In this document: piece after piece, positions 8,574-15,091 of the stretch | Layout of the letters: every line of letters starts with the position of its first letter | Numbering within the stretch: the stretch's first letter is position 1 | Assembly: GCA_017632155.1 (NCBI GenBank) | Contig: JAGBRZ010000127.1 | Coordinates: forward strand, 1 to 26,026 | Reading direction: 5' to 3' | Origin: Clostridia bacterium | GTDB taxonomy: Bacteria > Bacillota_A > Clostridia > Oscillospirales > CAG-272 | Length of the DNA stretch: 26,026 bases | Notes under the pieces: model-generated | Told to the model about the DNA's origin: nothing | The model's input: only the letters and a program-made list of their open reading frames with translations | The model's database searches: none | Program-made: the position numbers and the translations under genes

Positions 8574-9203
8574 ATGAAAAACAGACTAACCGTGCGCGAC
8601 AAGATCGTTTATTTCGTCACTATGTTAGGAGCTAACCTCCTCGGTTCGGTTGCGATTATTTTGCTTTTGTCGATCTTGTCTAAATCTAACGATCGCAATA
8701 TTATCATCAAAAATTACAGACTCTTTGCCGTAATTTTTGCCATCATTGGAATTGGAGTCACCTGCCTCGTTACGTTTTTACATTTTAGAAGCAAACTGCC
8801 CGATATTTTTGTTTCCGATATAGAAAACGCAGACAACATCAAGGTGATATTCAAAAACTTTTGTTTATGGGTTTTGCCGGGCGAGATAATCAGATTTATC
8901 TTGGCAACTCTACCTACCAAACCCGGAAGCATGTTCGGTTATCGATTTTTTGACGGATTTTTTGCTATGCCCGCAAATCTTGTGTATGATTGGTTTTATC
9001 TTATGCCGGAAAAGCGCCTTGCAGTAATACGCGAGTCCGGATATACTTTTGCCGATAATGCGCTTTTCTTCTTGATCTATTTAACTTATTTCGCTATCAC
9101 CATCGCCGTTTTGTTCCTGATTTTCAAACAGCTTTGGAAAGAAAACGAAGTTAAGAAAAAGAATGAAGTCAAAATCAGAATGGATTACGATAGCGTTAAG
9201 TGA
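8574..9203 (+). CDS. Hypothetical membrane protein A of the inserted block
   Basis: A 209-residue membrane protein of unknown function. I chose the ATG at 8574, preceded by TTTGAGGTAAC; an in-frame start at 8541 has no ribosome site. Hydrophobic segments lie near residues 11-37, 46-72 and 160-190, with a basic C-terminal tail. It is a distant paralogue of the next gene: both contain a GE-I-x-RF-x4-P-like segment in the middle and an LIY-x3-YF-like segment before the last helix. It lies between the ATPase gene and the duplicated ATPase tail, so it belongs to the putative insert. No catalytic motif was recognised. Confidence 0.75.
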   Translation: MKNRLTVRDKIVYFVTMLGANLLGSVAIILLLSILSKSNDRNIIIKNYRLFAVIFAIIGIGVTCLVTFLHFRSKLPDIFVSDIENADNIKVIFKNFCLWVLPGEIIRFILATLPTKPGSMFGYRFFDGFFAMPANLVYDWFYLMPEKRLAVIRESGYTFADNALFFLIYLTYFAITIAVLFLIFKQLWKENEVKKKNEVKIRMDYDSVK

Positions 9204-9211
9204 GGTTTCGG

Positions 9212-9862
9212 ATGGCACAAAAAGACCTTGTAAATGAAAGAGATTTTTATGCCCAAAAAGAAGTCGAGCTTTATGATGTGCTGAAATATGCATTAATTGT
9301 GATGCTCGCGAACTTTATGGCATATTATCTTGTTTCCTGCATTTATTCTTTTATTTCGAAGCTCGCGGCAAGCTCGATGTATCTTGTTTTGCAGTCGATA
9401 TTTATTTACGTTCCTATCTGCGCCGTGCTCCCCATTTTGCTCATATTCCAGTACATAAGGCATTTTGTACCGAAGCATTTTTCGCTTGCCGATATCCCTC
9501 GCAATTGGACTCGCAAGATGATAAAATGGATTGGTGTTGGGGAGATATCGCGCTTTTTGATCGGTATGATACCTCTGTCAATAACGAAATGCGGAGTTAT
9601 CACCTCTCCTGTTACCTATCATTTGTATACTACGTTTTATCTTGAGCCGCTTGGCAAATTCGAAGCCGTTATGCTAAAAGGTAACGCCGAAGCGGTAGAT
9701 ATCGCCGTATTTTTGCTCATATATTTTTTATATTTCGGCATATATTGCCTGTTGCTTTACAAAAAGCTCAAAAGAGAGATCATTCGTCACACAAAATATC
9801 TTGAAGGCTGCATGAATGAAAAGAAGCGTTTTTATGATTTTAACAAAAACGAAGGAGAATGA
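9212..9862 (+). CDS. Hypothetical membrane protein B, paralogue of the preceding gene
   Basis: A 216-residue protein of unknown function. The ATG at 9212 is preferred because GAGG at 9202-9205 is well spaced; a GTG at 9200 is in frame but lies over the upstream stop and lacks a ribosome site. Three hydrophobic segments are visible (about residues 25-50, 60-82 and 165-190) with a basic tail. GEISRFLIGMIPL aligns with GEIIRFILATLPT of the preceding protein, and FLLIYFLYFGIY with FLIYLTYFAIT, so the two genes arose by duplication. The pair resembles small accessory membrane proteins next to peptide transporters or immunity loci, but nothing in the sequence proves that role. Confidence 0.75.
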   Translation: MAQKDLVNERDFYAQKEVELYDVLKYALIVMLANFMAYYLVSCIYSFISKLAASSMYLVLQSIFIYVPICAVLPILLIFQYIRHFVPKHFSLADIPRNWTRKMIKWIGVGEISRFLIGMIPLSITKCGVITSPVTYHLYTTFYLEPLGKFEAVMLKGNAEAVDIAVFLLIYFLYFGIYCLLLYKKLKREIIRHTKYLEGCMNEKKRFYDFNKNEGE

Positions 9863-9864
9863 AA

Positions 9865-10449
9865 ATGAAAAACAAGCTTGACCTGAAGATCGAAGCGCGT
9901 TTTATTGCTCTCGGCAATAAAAGGTATTACAGAGCCCTTGTCCTGACAGCAGTATGGATTCTGCTTGTAATTGCCGCATTCCTTGTTTTTGTAATTTCGA
10001 CCGAGCGTTCATTTGCGGATCTCGGCAATTATCTTATCCTCCTTCTTTGTATTATTCCGTTTTTTCCGTTTTCAGCGCACAAGATATTGCTCTCAAAAAG
10101 CTTTTACGCAAGCGTTTCGCTCGCGACCGACGACGCACTTTACGACGAGTTGCGAAAGGCTTATATGAGCAATCGTTTTGACGTTGAAAACGTTCGCTCG
10201 GTGACTTTCGAAAAAGATAGCGGCGAGAAGTTCACGGTATCTTACAAAATAAAAAGTTATATTATGGACGGCTTGCACTACGAAGAGGGCGACAGAGTAT
10301 TTTTTGTGCGCGGATTGAAATATCCGCTTAAATTCCCGATCACCGAGGGAATGGAATTCAAATGCCCCGTGTGTGGACACACGGTTTCCGCCGAAGACAC
10401 GGTATGTAAATCCTGCAGATTGAATTTTGCAGATTTACTAAAAGAATAA
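9865..10449 (+). CDS. Membrane protein with C-terminal zinc ribbon
   Basis: A 194-residue protein of unknown function. Of two in-frame ATGs (9859 and 9865), the second is 7 nt from AAGGAG and is preferred; the first overlaps the previous stop. Two hydrophobic segments lie near residues 24-47 and 55-72, followed by a ~100-residue soluble region. The C-terminus carries the four-cysteine motif CPVCGHTVSAEDTVCKSC, a likely zinc ribbon facing the cytoplasm. It is the last gene of the block between the two ATPase 3' ends. The stop is 21 bp before the duplicated ATPase sequence starts. Confidence 0.75.
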   Translation: MKNKLDLKIEARFIALGNKRYYRALVLTAVWILLVIAAFLVFVISTERSFADLGNYLILLLCIIPFFPFSAHKILLSKSFYASVSLATDDALYDELRKAYMSNRFDVENVRSVTFEKDSGEKFTVSYKIKSYIMDGLHYEEGDRVFFVRGLKYPLKFPITEGMEFKCPVCGHTVSAEDTVCKSCRLNFADLLKE

Positions 10450-10470
10450 TGATACCGATATTGATATAGC

Positions 10471-10770
10471 ACAAAGGTCCGCGAAAGGGTCGAGCTTTCC
10501 GCAAACTACGATAATCGCCTTCCCGCCCACCTCTCGGGCGGCGAGCAGCAGCGTGTTGCCATCGCGCGCACTCTCGCGCAAGGATGCAAGATCATCCTCG
10601 CCGACGAGCCGACGGGCAACCTTGATTCTACCAACACCGCCAACATAGTCAAGATCCTCTGCTCACTCGCCCACGATGGCGGCTGCACCGTCATTATAGT
10701 CACTCACGACCCCGCCGTCGCCGAGCAAGCCGACGCCGTCCTCCAAATGAAAGACGGCGCGTGGATTTAA
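10471..10770 (+). pseudogene. ATPase 3'-end fragment, duplicate of 8225-8524
   Basis: These 300 bp match 8225-8524 without a single gap, with about 15 substitutions (about 95% identity). They encode residues 121-219 of the ABC ATPase, with signature, Walker B and H-loop but no Walker A or Q-loop. An in-frame TGA at 10462-10464 and the lack of a start make it untranslatable as a separate ATPase. About 13 of the 15 differences are synonymous (the exceptions are Asp to Gly and Ser to Ala). The two copies therefore diverged while both were under protein-level selection. The fragment sits only 8 bp before the hairpin at 10779, so it may be the operon's original 3' end. Confidence 0.92.
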
Positions 10771-10778
10771 AAACATAT

Positions 10779-10824
10779 AAACAACGCGAACCGTTTTAAA
10801 ATGACGAAACGGTTCGCGTTGTTT
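10779..10824 (+). terminator. Long perfect hairpin at the end of the transporter locus
   Basis: An 18-bp perfect inverted repeat (10779-10796 with 10807-10824) with a 10-nt loop. The stem is AAACAACGCGAACCGTTT. Both ends are A/T rich, so it can act as a terminator in both directions. The downstream arm ends in TTGTTT rather than a long U run. Confidence 0.75.
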
Positions 10825-10854
10825 GGTATATAATAATTTTAAGCTTTTATCTTA

Positions 10855-10883
10855 TTTACATTATAGAAAAAATATGCTATAAT
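10855..10883 (+). promoter_or_regulatory. Promoter ahead of the glycosyltransferase leader
   Basis: -35 TTTACA (10855-10860), 17-bp spacer, -10 TATAAT (10878-10883). Transcription would begin near 10890, giving a leader of about 370 nt before the TTG start at 11259. Confidence 0.75.
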
Positions 10884-11258
10884 ATATAATGATATGAAAT
10901 ACTTAATATCAAAAATCATAGTTTGGCTGGCGAATGTCGTAAATGTGTCGTAAAATCGACTTATGATATTTGGAAAACCTTGATTTATCAAGGGCTTTGT
11001 GCAAAAGTCAATATAATGATTAATTATACTTACTTACAGCTGATTGTAAAAATACGCAAATAATGCTAAAATCCGTTTTTTCGGCGGCTTAGCCGACCGG
11101 AAAAACACCGCTGAGGCGAGCAGGGCGAGCCCGCGCGCCGAGGGGAGCCGTAAAAATCGAAGATTTTTGCGGCGGAGATAATGCGCGCGCATCCCCGCAG
11201 AGCGGGGCAATTGTAAAACGCAGTTTTACAATTGGCTGATTATGAAGGAGGCGGGAGC
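10884..11258 (+). other. Long non-coding leader with a chain of hairpins
   Basis: No convincing gene is visible here; a 19-codon ORF at 10894-10953 has no ribosome site. The sequence TGTCGTAAA is repeated 11 bp apart (10935, 10946), and a small hairpin lies at 10978-10993. From about 11070 hairpins follow one another: a GCCG-anchored stem at 11147-11173 with loop GAA; a self-complementary 12-mer at 11181-11192; CCCCGC/GCGGGG at 11193-11207 with loop AGA; and a perfect 12-bp stem at 11208-11234 with loop GCA. The last ends 11 bp before the AAGGAGG of the glycosyltransferase. It could be a structured mRNA leader or an inserted repeat; the sequence alone does not decide. Confidence 0.6.
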
Positions 11259-13445
11259 TTGAGAATTTTGCTTGTTGCAACGCGGATGGGCATTGGAGGT
11301 GCGGAAACGCACGTGCTGACGCTTGCGCGCGTTTTGCGTCGCCGTGGAAATCACGTTCATATTCTTTCGGCGGGCGGAGCCTATATACCCGCGCTGATCT
11401 CGGCGCAGGTCGAGCACACCGTTCTGCCGCTTGATAAAAAAGATATTTTTTCCGTCACAAAATCGGCAAAAGCCATTTGGCGGATCGCAACCGAGGGACG
11501 TTACGATATCGTCCACGCGCACGGCAGAATTCCGCAGTTTATCTGTGGGATGCTTTCAAAACGCGGCGGTTTTCCGCCCTTTGCCGTCACGGCGCACGGA
11601 TTTTACGATCCCGCGCCCCCTCTGCGCGCCTTCACACTTTGGGGCAGACGCACCATTGCGGTCAGCGAGGACGTCAAAAGCTTTATCGTTGAAAAGTACA
11701 AGCTCGATCCCGCGAGCATTGATGTCATAACAAACGGCGTTGATACCGACGTCCCCGCGCATCAGCCCTCAAACCGATTGCGCATAGTCACGGCAAGCAG
11801 GCTTGACGGCGACACCGCACTCTGCCCGACTCTGCTTTGCGAGCTGATGCCGCGAATCTGCAAGGATCACGCAGAGCTCCAACCGACTCTGACTGTCGTT
11901 GGCGGAGGAGAAAAGCTTCCCGAGCTCCGCGAGGCGGCAAGACTTGCAAATTCGCAGTCGCCCGGAGCCGTCACAATGGCGGGCAGCGTGCTCGATATGC
12001 AAGCCGTGCTTGCCCGTGCCGATATTTTCGTCGGTTCATCCCGCGCCGCGCTTGAGGCAATGGCGGCGGGCGTTCCCGTTGTTCTTTGCTCGGATATGGG
12101 ATGTGACGGCGTGCTTGACGAAACCAATCTGCGCCGCGCCGAGGAAACAAATTTCACCTGCCGCGGCGGTGCTCCTGCAGATCTTGAAACCCTGCGTCTT
12201 GCTGTCGAGCGTTTGATTTGCGCCGATGAGCGCGAACGCTCGCTTTACGGCGCGTTCGGAAGGGCGTATGTCACCCGCCGCGCCTCTGCGGAGCTATTTG
12301 CTGATAAGACAATTGCTTTCTGGCAGGATCTTCTCGCATCCGAAAGGGGCGGTGTGATGCTTTGCGGTTACTTCGGTGCTTGCAACGCGGGCGACGATGC
12401 AACGCTTGACGCGGTTCTTGAATCACTCCCCGAGCTCCCGAAGGGCGTTCTACCCACAGTCCCCGCGGGCAAAAAGGGCGCACTCCCCGAGGGCGTGCGG
12501 AGGATTGGAAGATATAACGTCTTCGCCCTCGCCCGTGAGCTCGCAAAAACAAGGCTCTTCATCCTTTGCGGCGGCACTTTGCTGCAAAACAGCACCTCAA
12601 ACCGCTCGCTCGGGTACTATTATCTGCTCTCAAAGCTCGCCTCAAAGCAAGGCGCGCGAGTTATGATCTACGCGGGCGGCATCGGACCCGTCATCGGCGA
12701 CGAGGCGGCTTACGAAACCGTCAGCGCGGTTGAAAACTGCGACGCCGTCACCCTTCGCGACCCCGATTCGCTCGAATTGCTTGAGGAAATGGAATGCGAG
12801 ACCGATGGTATCGCCATCACAGCGGATGCCGCGATCGCAACCGAGCCGCTGCCGCTGCCGGAGTCGATCTTGAAACGTCTCCCCGAAGGGCGTGAGTATT
12901 TCGCCGTTTCCGTCCGTCCGCTTAAAGGACTCAACCGAGGCGAGAGGGCGCGCGCACCCGAGGAGATATACGAAACGGTGGTTTCTGCCGTTCGCGTCAT
13001 ATCCGACAGACGAAATGCCGTCCCGCTCTTTATCCCCTTCGCGCCTGAGGACGTGGGTCTTTGCGAAAAACTCTGCCGCAAGGCGGAGCGCGGATTCGTC
13101 CTTCCGCGTATGCGCGCGGGACATATCATTTCCGTCATCGAAAAATGCTCCTTCACACTCGGAATGCGGCTGCATAGCGGCGTATTTTCATCGATCGCGG
13201 GCGTGCCCGCAATAATGATCGCGTATGACCCGAAGGTCGCGGCGTTCGCAAAACGCGCCTATCACCCCGCGCCGCTCGATCCCGACAGAGAGGATTTCAG
13301 CATGAGGGCAATAGTTGCCTCTGCCGGCGCACTTTATACGAATATGACCGCCGCGCGCTCGACTCTCCGCGCAAGAACCGCAGAGCTTCGTAGGCTTACC
13401 GAAGCCGATAAAGCAATCGTCGAAGCAATATACAACGCAAAATAA
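11259..13445 (+). CDS. Fusion of GT4 glycosyltransferase and CsaB-like polysaccharide pyruvyl transferase
   Basis: A 728-residue two-domain enzyme for a cell-surface glycopolymer. I chose the TTG at 11259, 7 nt from AAGGAGG (11245-11251). Residues ~1-360 are a GT-B fold GT4 glycosyltransferase: GIGGAETHVLTLARVLRRRG at the N-terminus, DIVHAHGRIPQF, ITNGVDT, and a donor-site segment RAALEAMAAGVPVV. Residues ~365-728 match polysaccharide pyruvyl transferase: GYFGACNAGDDATLDAV, LCGGTLLQN, IYAGGIGPV, and the C-terminal LGMRLHSGVFSSIAGVPAIM and YDPKV. CsaB ketal-pyruvylates secondary cell-wall polymers to which SLH-domain proteins bind. The fusion suggests one chain adds a sugar and its pyruvate cap. 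The substrate is not known. Confidence 0.9.
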   Translation: MRILLVATRMGIGGAETHVLTLARVLRRRGNHVHILSAGGAYIPALISAQVEHTVLPLDKKDIFSVTKSAKAIWRIATEGRYDIVHAHGRIPQFICGMLSKRGGFPPFAVTAHGFYDPAPPLRAFTLWGRRTIAVSEDVKSFIVEKYKLDPASIDVITNGVDTDVPAHQPSNRLRIVTASRLDGDTALCPTLLCELMPRICKDHAELQPTLTVVGGGEKLPELREAARLANSQSPGAVTMAGSVLDMQAVLARADIFVGSSRAALEAMAAGVPVVLCSDMGCDGVLDETNLRRAEETNFTCRGGAPADLETLRLAVERLICADERERSLYGAFGRAYVTRRASAELFADKTIAFWQDLLASERGGVMLCGYFGACNAGDDATLDAVLESLPELPKGVLPTVPAGKKGALPEGVRRIGRYNVFALARELAKTRLFILCGGTLLQNSTSNRSLGYYYLLSKLASKQGARVMIYAGGIGPVIGDEAAYETVSAVENCDAVTLRDPDSLELLEEMECETDGIAITADAAIATEPLPLPESILKRLPEGREYFAVSVRPLKGLNRGERARAPEEIYETVVSAVRVISDRRNAVPLFIPFAPEDVGLCEKLCRKAERGFVLPRMRAGHIISVIEKCSFTLGMRLHSGVFSSIAGVPAIMIAYDPKVAAFAKRAYHPAPLDPDREDFSMRAIVASAGALYTNMTAARSTLRARTAELRRLTEADKAIVEAIYNAK

Positions 13446-13466
13446 TATGAAAAAGAGGAAATAAAA

Positions 13467-13793
13467 ATGGCAAAAAGCAAATATAAACAGATCAGGGGCT
13501 GCATCAGCCTCATATACATATTCACGGGCGTTTCGTCCGTCATTCAGGCGTGGAACAGCCTTCTCGCGCTTGATCTTCTCGGAGTTTTCGCATCGGCTCT
13601 CGGAGTGCTGATCTTCGTTGCCGGCATCTGCGGATTTTTCAGCGTCAAGCCCCGCGCCTGCCACACCCTCGGATGCATAATTATGCTCCTGTCCCTCGCA
13701 TCGCTCGTCTATGCGATAGTGATGCAAAAGACATTCGACTTCAATATCGCAAATCAGTTCCTGCTTTCGTGGCTATTTATGCTTTGCGTTTAA
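13467..13793 (+). CDS. Small hypothetical membrane protein
   Basis: A 108-residue protein with about three hydrophobic helices (residues ~12-30, 34-58, 64-84) and a hydrophobic C-terminus. It starts at an ATG preceded by AGAGGAA. It lies 21 bp after the pyruvyl-transferase fusion gene and is probably cotranscribed with it. No family was recognised. A CSLMV-like ordinary integral protein is all the sequence supports; no catalytic residues stand out. Confidence 0.75.
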   Translation: MAKSKYKQIRGCISLIYIFTGVSSVIQAWNSLLALDLLGVFASALGVLIFVAGICGFFSVKPRACHTLGCIIMLLSLASLVYAIVMQKTFDFNIANQFLLSWLFMLCV

Positions 13794-13870
13794 TAAATGA
13801 AGCTTTTCGCCTTGGCGAAAAGCTACCATAACTTTTCACTTTCCACTTTCCACTTTACACTACCGGAGGT
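13794..13870 (+). repeat. Leader repeat, copy 1: TTTTCGC hairpin plus heptad pyrimidine run
   Basis: TAATAAA is followed by an 11-bp stem (13801-13811 with 13814-13824, loop TT), then CTACC and a pyrimidine tract built on a 7-bp period (CACTTTC units) up to the ribosome site of the SecB-like gene. Copies with the same order of parts lie at 14997-15080 and 16191-16280. Confidence 0.7.
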
Positions 13871-13874
13871 CCCC

Positions 13875-14291
13875 ATGTCCCAATCAAAGATCCAACTCAA
13901 AGCCACCCGTGCCGATAGCATCAGCTTCGTCAACAATATGCAAGGCTCGGGGCAGCTCAAAATTGGCTTCAAATACAGCTATAATCTTCGCCACGCCGCA
14001 CCCGGAGTGGCACGCGGCGAGGTGACGATCACGGCGGAGGATAAGGAAGCGCCCGACAAGCTTTCCATCACGGTCAAGCAGTCGGGAATCTTCGCGCTCC
14101 CGCCTGAAATGCCACGAGAGGAGGCTCATCTTGAGACCTTCCGCATTCTGTTCCCCTATACTTCGGCAACACTCACGGCGGTTACTTCGGTAGCGGGCGT
14201 GCAGGGAATTATCGTACCGAGAATTGATATTACAGAGGAAAATATATATCGCGTGGAGTTCAAACCGCCGAGACCCGAGGATAAGGAGTAA
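13875..14291 (+). CDS. SecB-like chaperone
   Basis: A 138-residue protein with the SecB fold signature. I chose the ATG at 13875, 6-7 nt after CCGGAGGT; an in-frame ATG at 13797 would translate the leader repeat. The stretch VKQSGIFALPPEM... followed by ILFPYTSATLTAVTSVAG and VPRIDI aligns with the conserved QQGGIF...ILFPYARE...PVNF region of SecB. E. coli SecB is 155 residues, so length fits. SecB binds unfolded pre-proteins for the Sec pathway. In Gram-positives SecB-like proteins are uncommon and some serve as chaperones of toxin-antitoxin pairs, but no toxin or antitoxin is visible next door. Role here: probable export or folding chaperone, partner unknown. Confidence 0.8.
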   Translation: MSQSKIQLKATRADSISFVNNMQGSGQLKIGFKYSYNLRHAAPGVARGEVTITAEDKEAPDKLSITVKQSGIFALPPEMPREEAHLETFRILFPYTSATLTAVTSVAGVQGIIVPRIDITEENIYRVEFKPPRPEDKE

Positions 14292-14296
14292 CGCTT

Positions 14297-14524
14297 ATGA
14301 AATGCCCATTCTGCGATACCGAAATGCTTGCGGGGTATCTGAATTGCGGAACAATGATCTGGAGTGAGCGAAAGCACAAGATCAGTATGCTTCCGAGCTT
14401 GAAGGAAAAATATGCACTGCATCTGGAAACCCCGCTCTTGCATCCACATTATGTTGAAAGCTACTGCTGCCCGAAATGCAAAAAGATCATCATCGACGCA
14501 TCGGGGTATGAAAATAATTTGTAA
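14297..14524 (+). CDS. Small zinc-binding protein (DUF6487-like)
   Basis: A 75-residue protein with two CxxC pairs, MKCPFCDTEM at the N-terminus and CCPKCKKIIID at the C-terminus, forming one likely zinc site. It has the middle pattern GYLNCGTMIWSERKHK typical of the DUF6487/PF20097-type family (recalled, not searched). The ATG is 8 nt from AAGGAG. It begins 5 bp after the SecB-like gene and nearly touches the next gene, so the three form an operon. Function unknown. Confidence 0.8.
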   Translation: MKCPFCDTEMLAGYLNCGTMIWSERKHKISMLPSLKEKYALHLETPLLHPHYVESYCCPKCKKIIIDASGYENNL

Positions 14525-14525
14525 G

Positions 14526-14999
14526 ATGAAACATCTTGAACTTGAAAAAGAACTTACCGCCAAGATCAGAAAGCGCAGGCTTCTCGAAGGCGGTGTGACG
14601 GTGTTTTTGTTCGTTATGGGCATCGTGTTTGCCATTCTGTATGATAACAGCAAGGCCTACGAGGAAGGCCTTCTCGGCGGTCTTGGGGTCGTTGATTCGA
14701 ATATGGCATTGTATTGGCTGATGGCGGGATGCTTTATGGCGGCGGCTTTTTGCGCAATAATTCCCATTATCGATCTTTTGTACTCCAAATTCGAAACCTT
14801 TGAAGCTTGTGGCGGATATATTACCCTATACCGCGGAATGCTGAAAAACTACCTCTACTTTAACGGCGAACTTAAAGCCGCGTCTGCTGGATACTATCTT
14901 GAAGCTAAACTCCCCGGCGGCACAAAAGTAACCGTATCCTTCGGCAGATGGTCCGCCCATATCTCCTTTTCAAACGGTCGCTCCCCGATATATTTTTAA
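14526..14999 (+). CDS. Hypothetical membrane protein
   Basis: A 157-residue protein with a charged N-terminal helix (KHLELEKELTAKIRKRRLLEGG) and two membrane segments near residues 22-42 and 60-82. A ~70-residue soluble C-terminal domain follows, rich in beta-type residues (FEACGGYITLYRGMLKNYLY). The ATG at 14526 lies 1 bp after the upstream stop; an in-frame ATG at 14508 would add six residues and overlap the upstream gene. Neither has a strong ribosome site, so translation is probably coupled. No family was recognised. Confidence 0.7.
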   Translation: MKHLELEKELTAKIRKRRLLEGGVTVFLFVMGIVFAILYDNSKAYEEGLLGGLGVVDSNMALYWLMAGCFMAAAFCAIIPIIDLLYSKFETFEACGGYITLYRGMLKNYLYFNGELKAASAGYYLEAKLPGGTKVTVSFGRWSAHISFSNGRSPIYF

Positions 15000-15080
15000 T
15001 AAAATATTTTTCGCCATTGGCGAAAAATTACCTCACCTTTTACCTTTTTACTCTCACCTTTTCCCTTAAATTTCCCCGAA
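14997..15080 (+). repeat. Leader repeat, copy 2
   Basis: TTAATAAAAT is followed by a 10-bp hairpin (15006-15015 with 15019-15028, loop ATT) and a pyrimidine tract of roughly 7-bp period, ending at the AAAGGAG of the first MBL gene. The stem differs from copy 1 at its outer pairs but still pairs fully. Confidence 0.7.
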
Positions 15081-15091
15081 AGGAGCAAAAA

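Noticed and set aside
10471..10770. Functional second ATPase gene
   Set aside because: It begins at the equivalent of codon 121, has an in-frame stop just upstream and lacks Walker A and Q-loop.
10914..11065. Open frame with CRKC-like start (about 46 codons) in the leader
   Set aside because: No ribosome site, only a TTG start, and no family resemblance; more likely chance within a non-coding leader.
13797..13874. Extended N-terminus for the SecB-like protein
   Set aside because: It would translate the leader hairpin and heptad tract. The ATG at 13875 has the good ribosome site.
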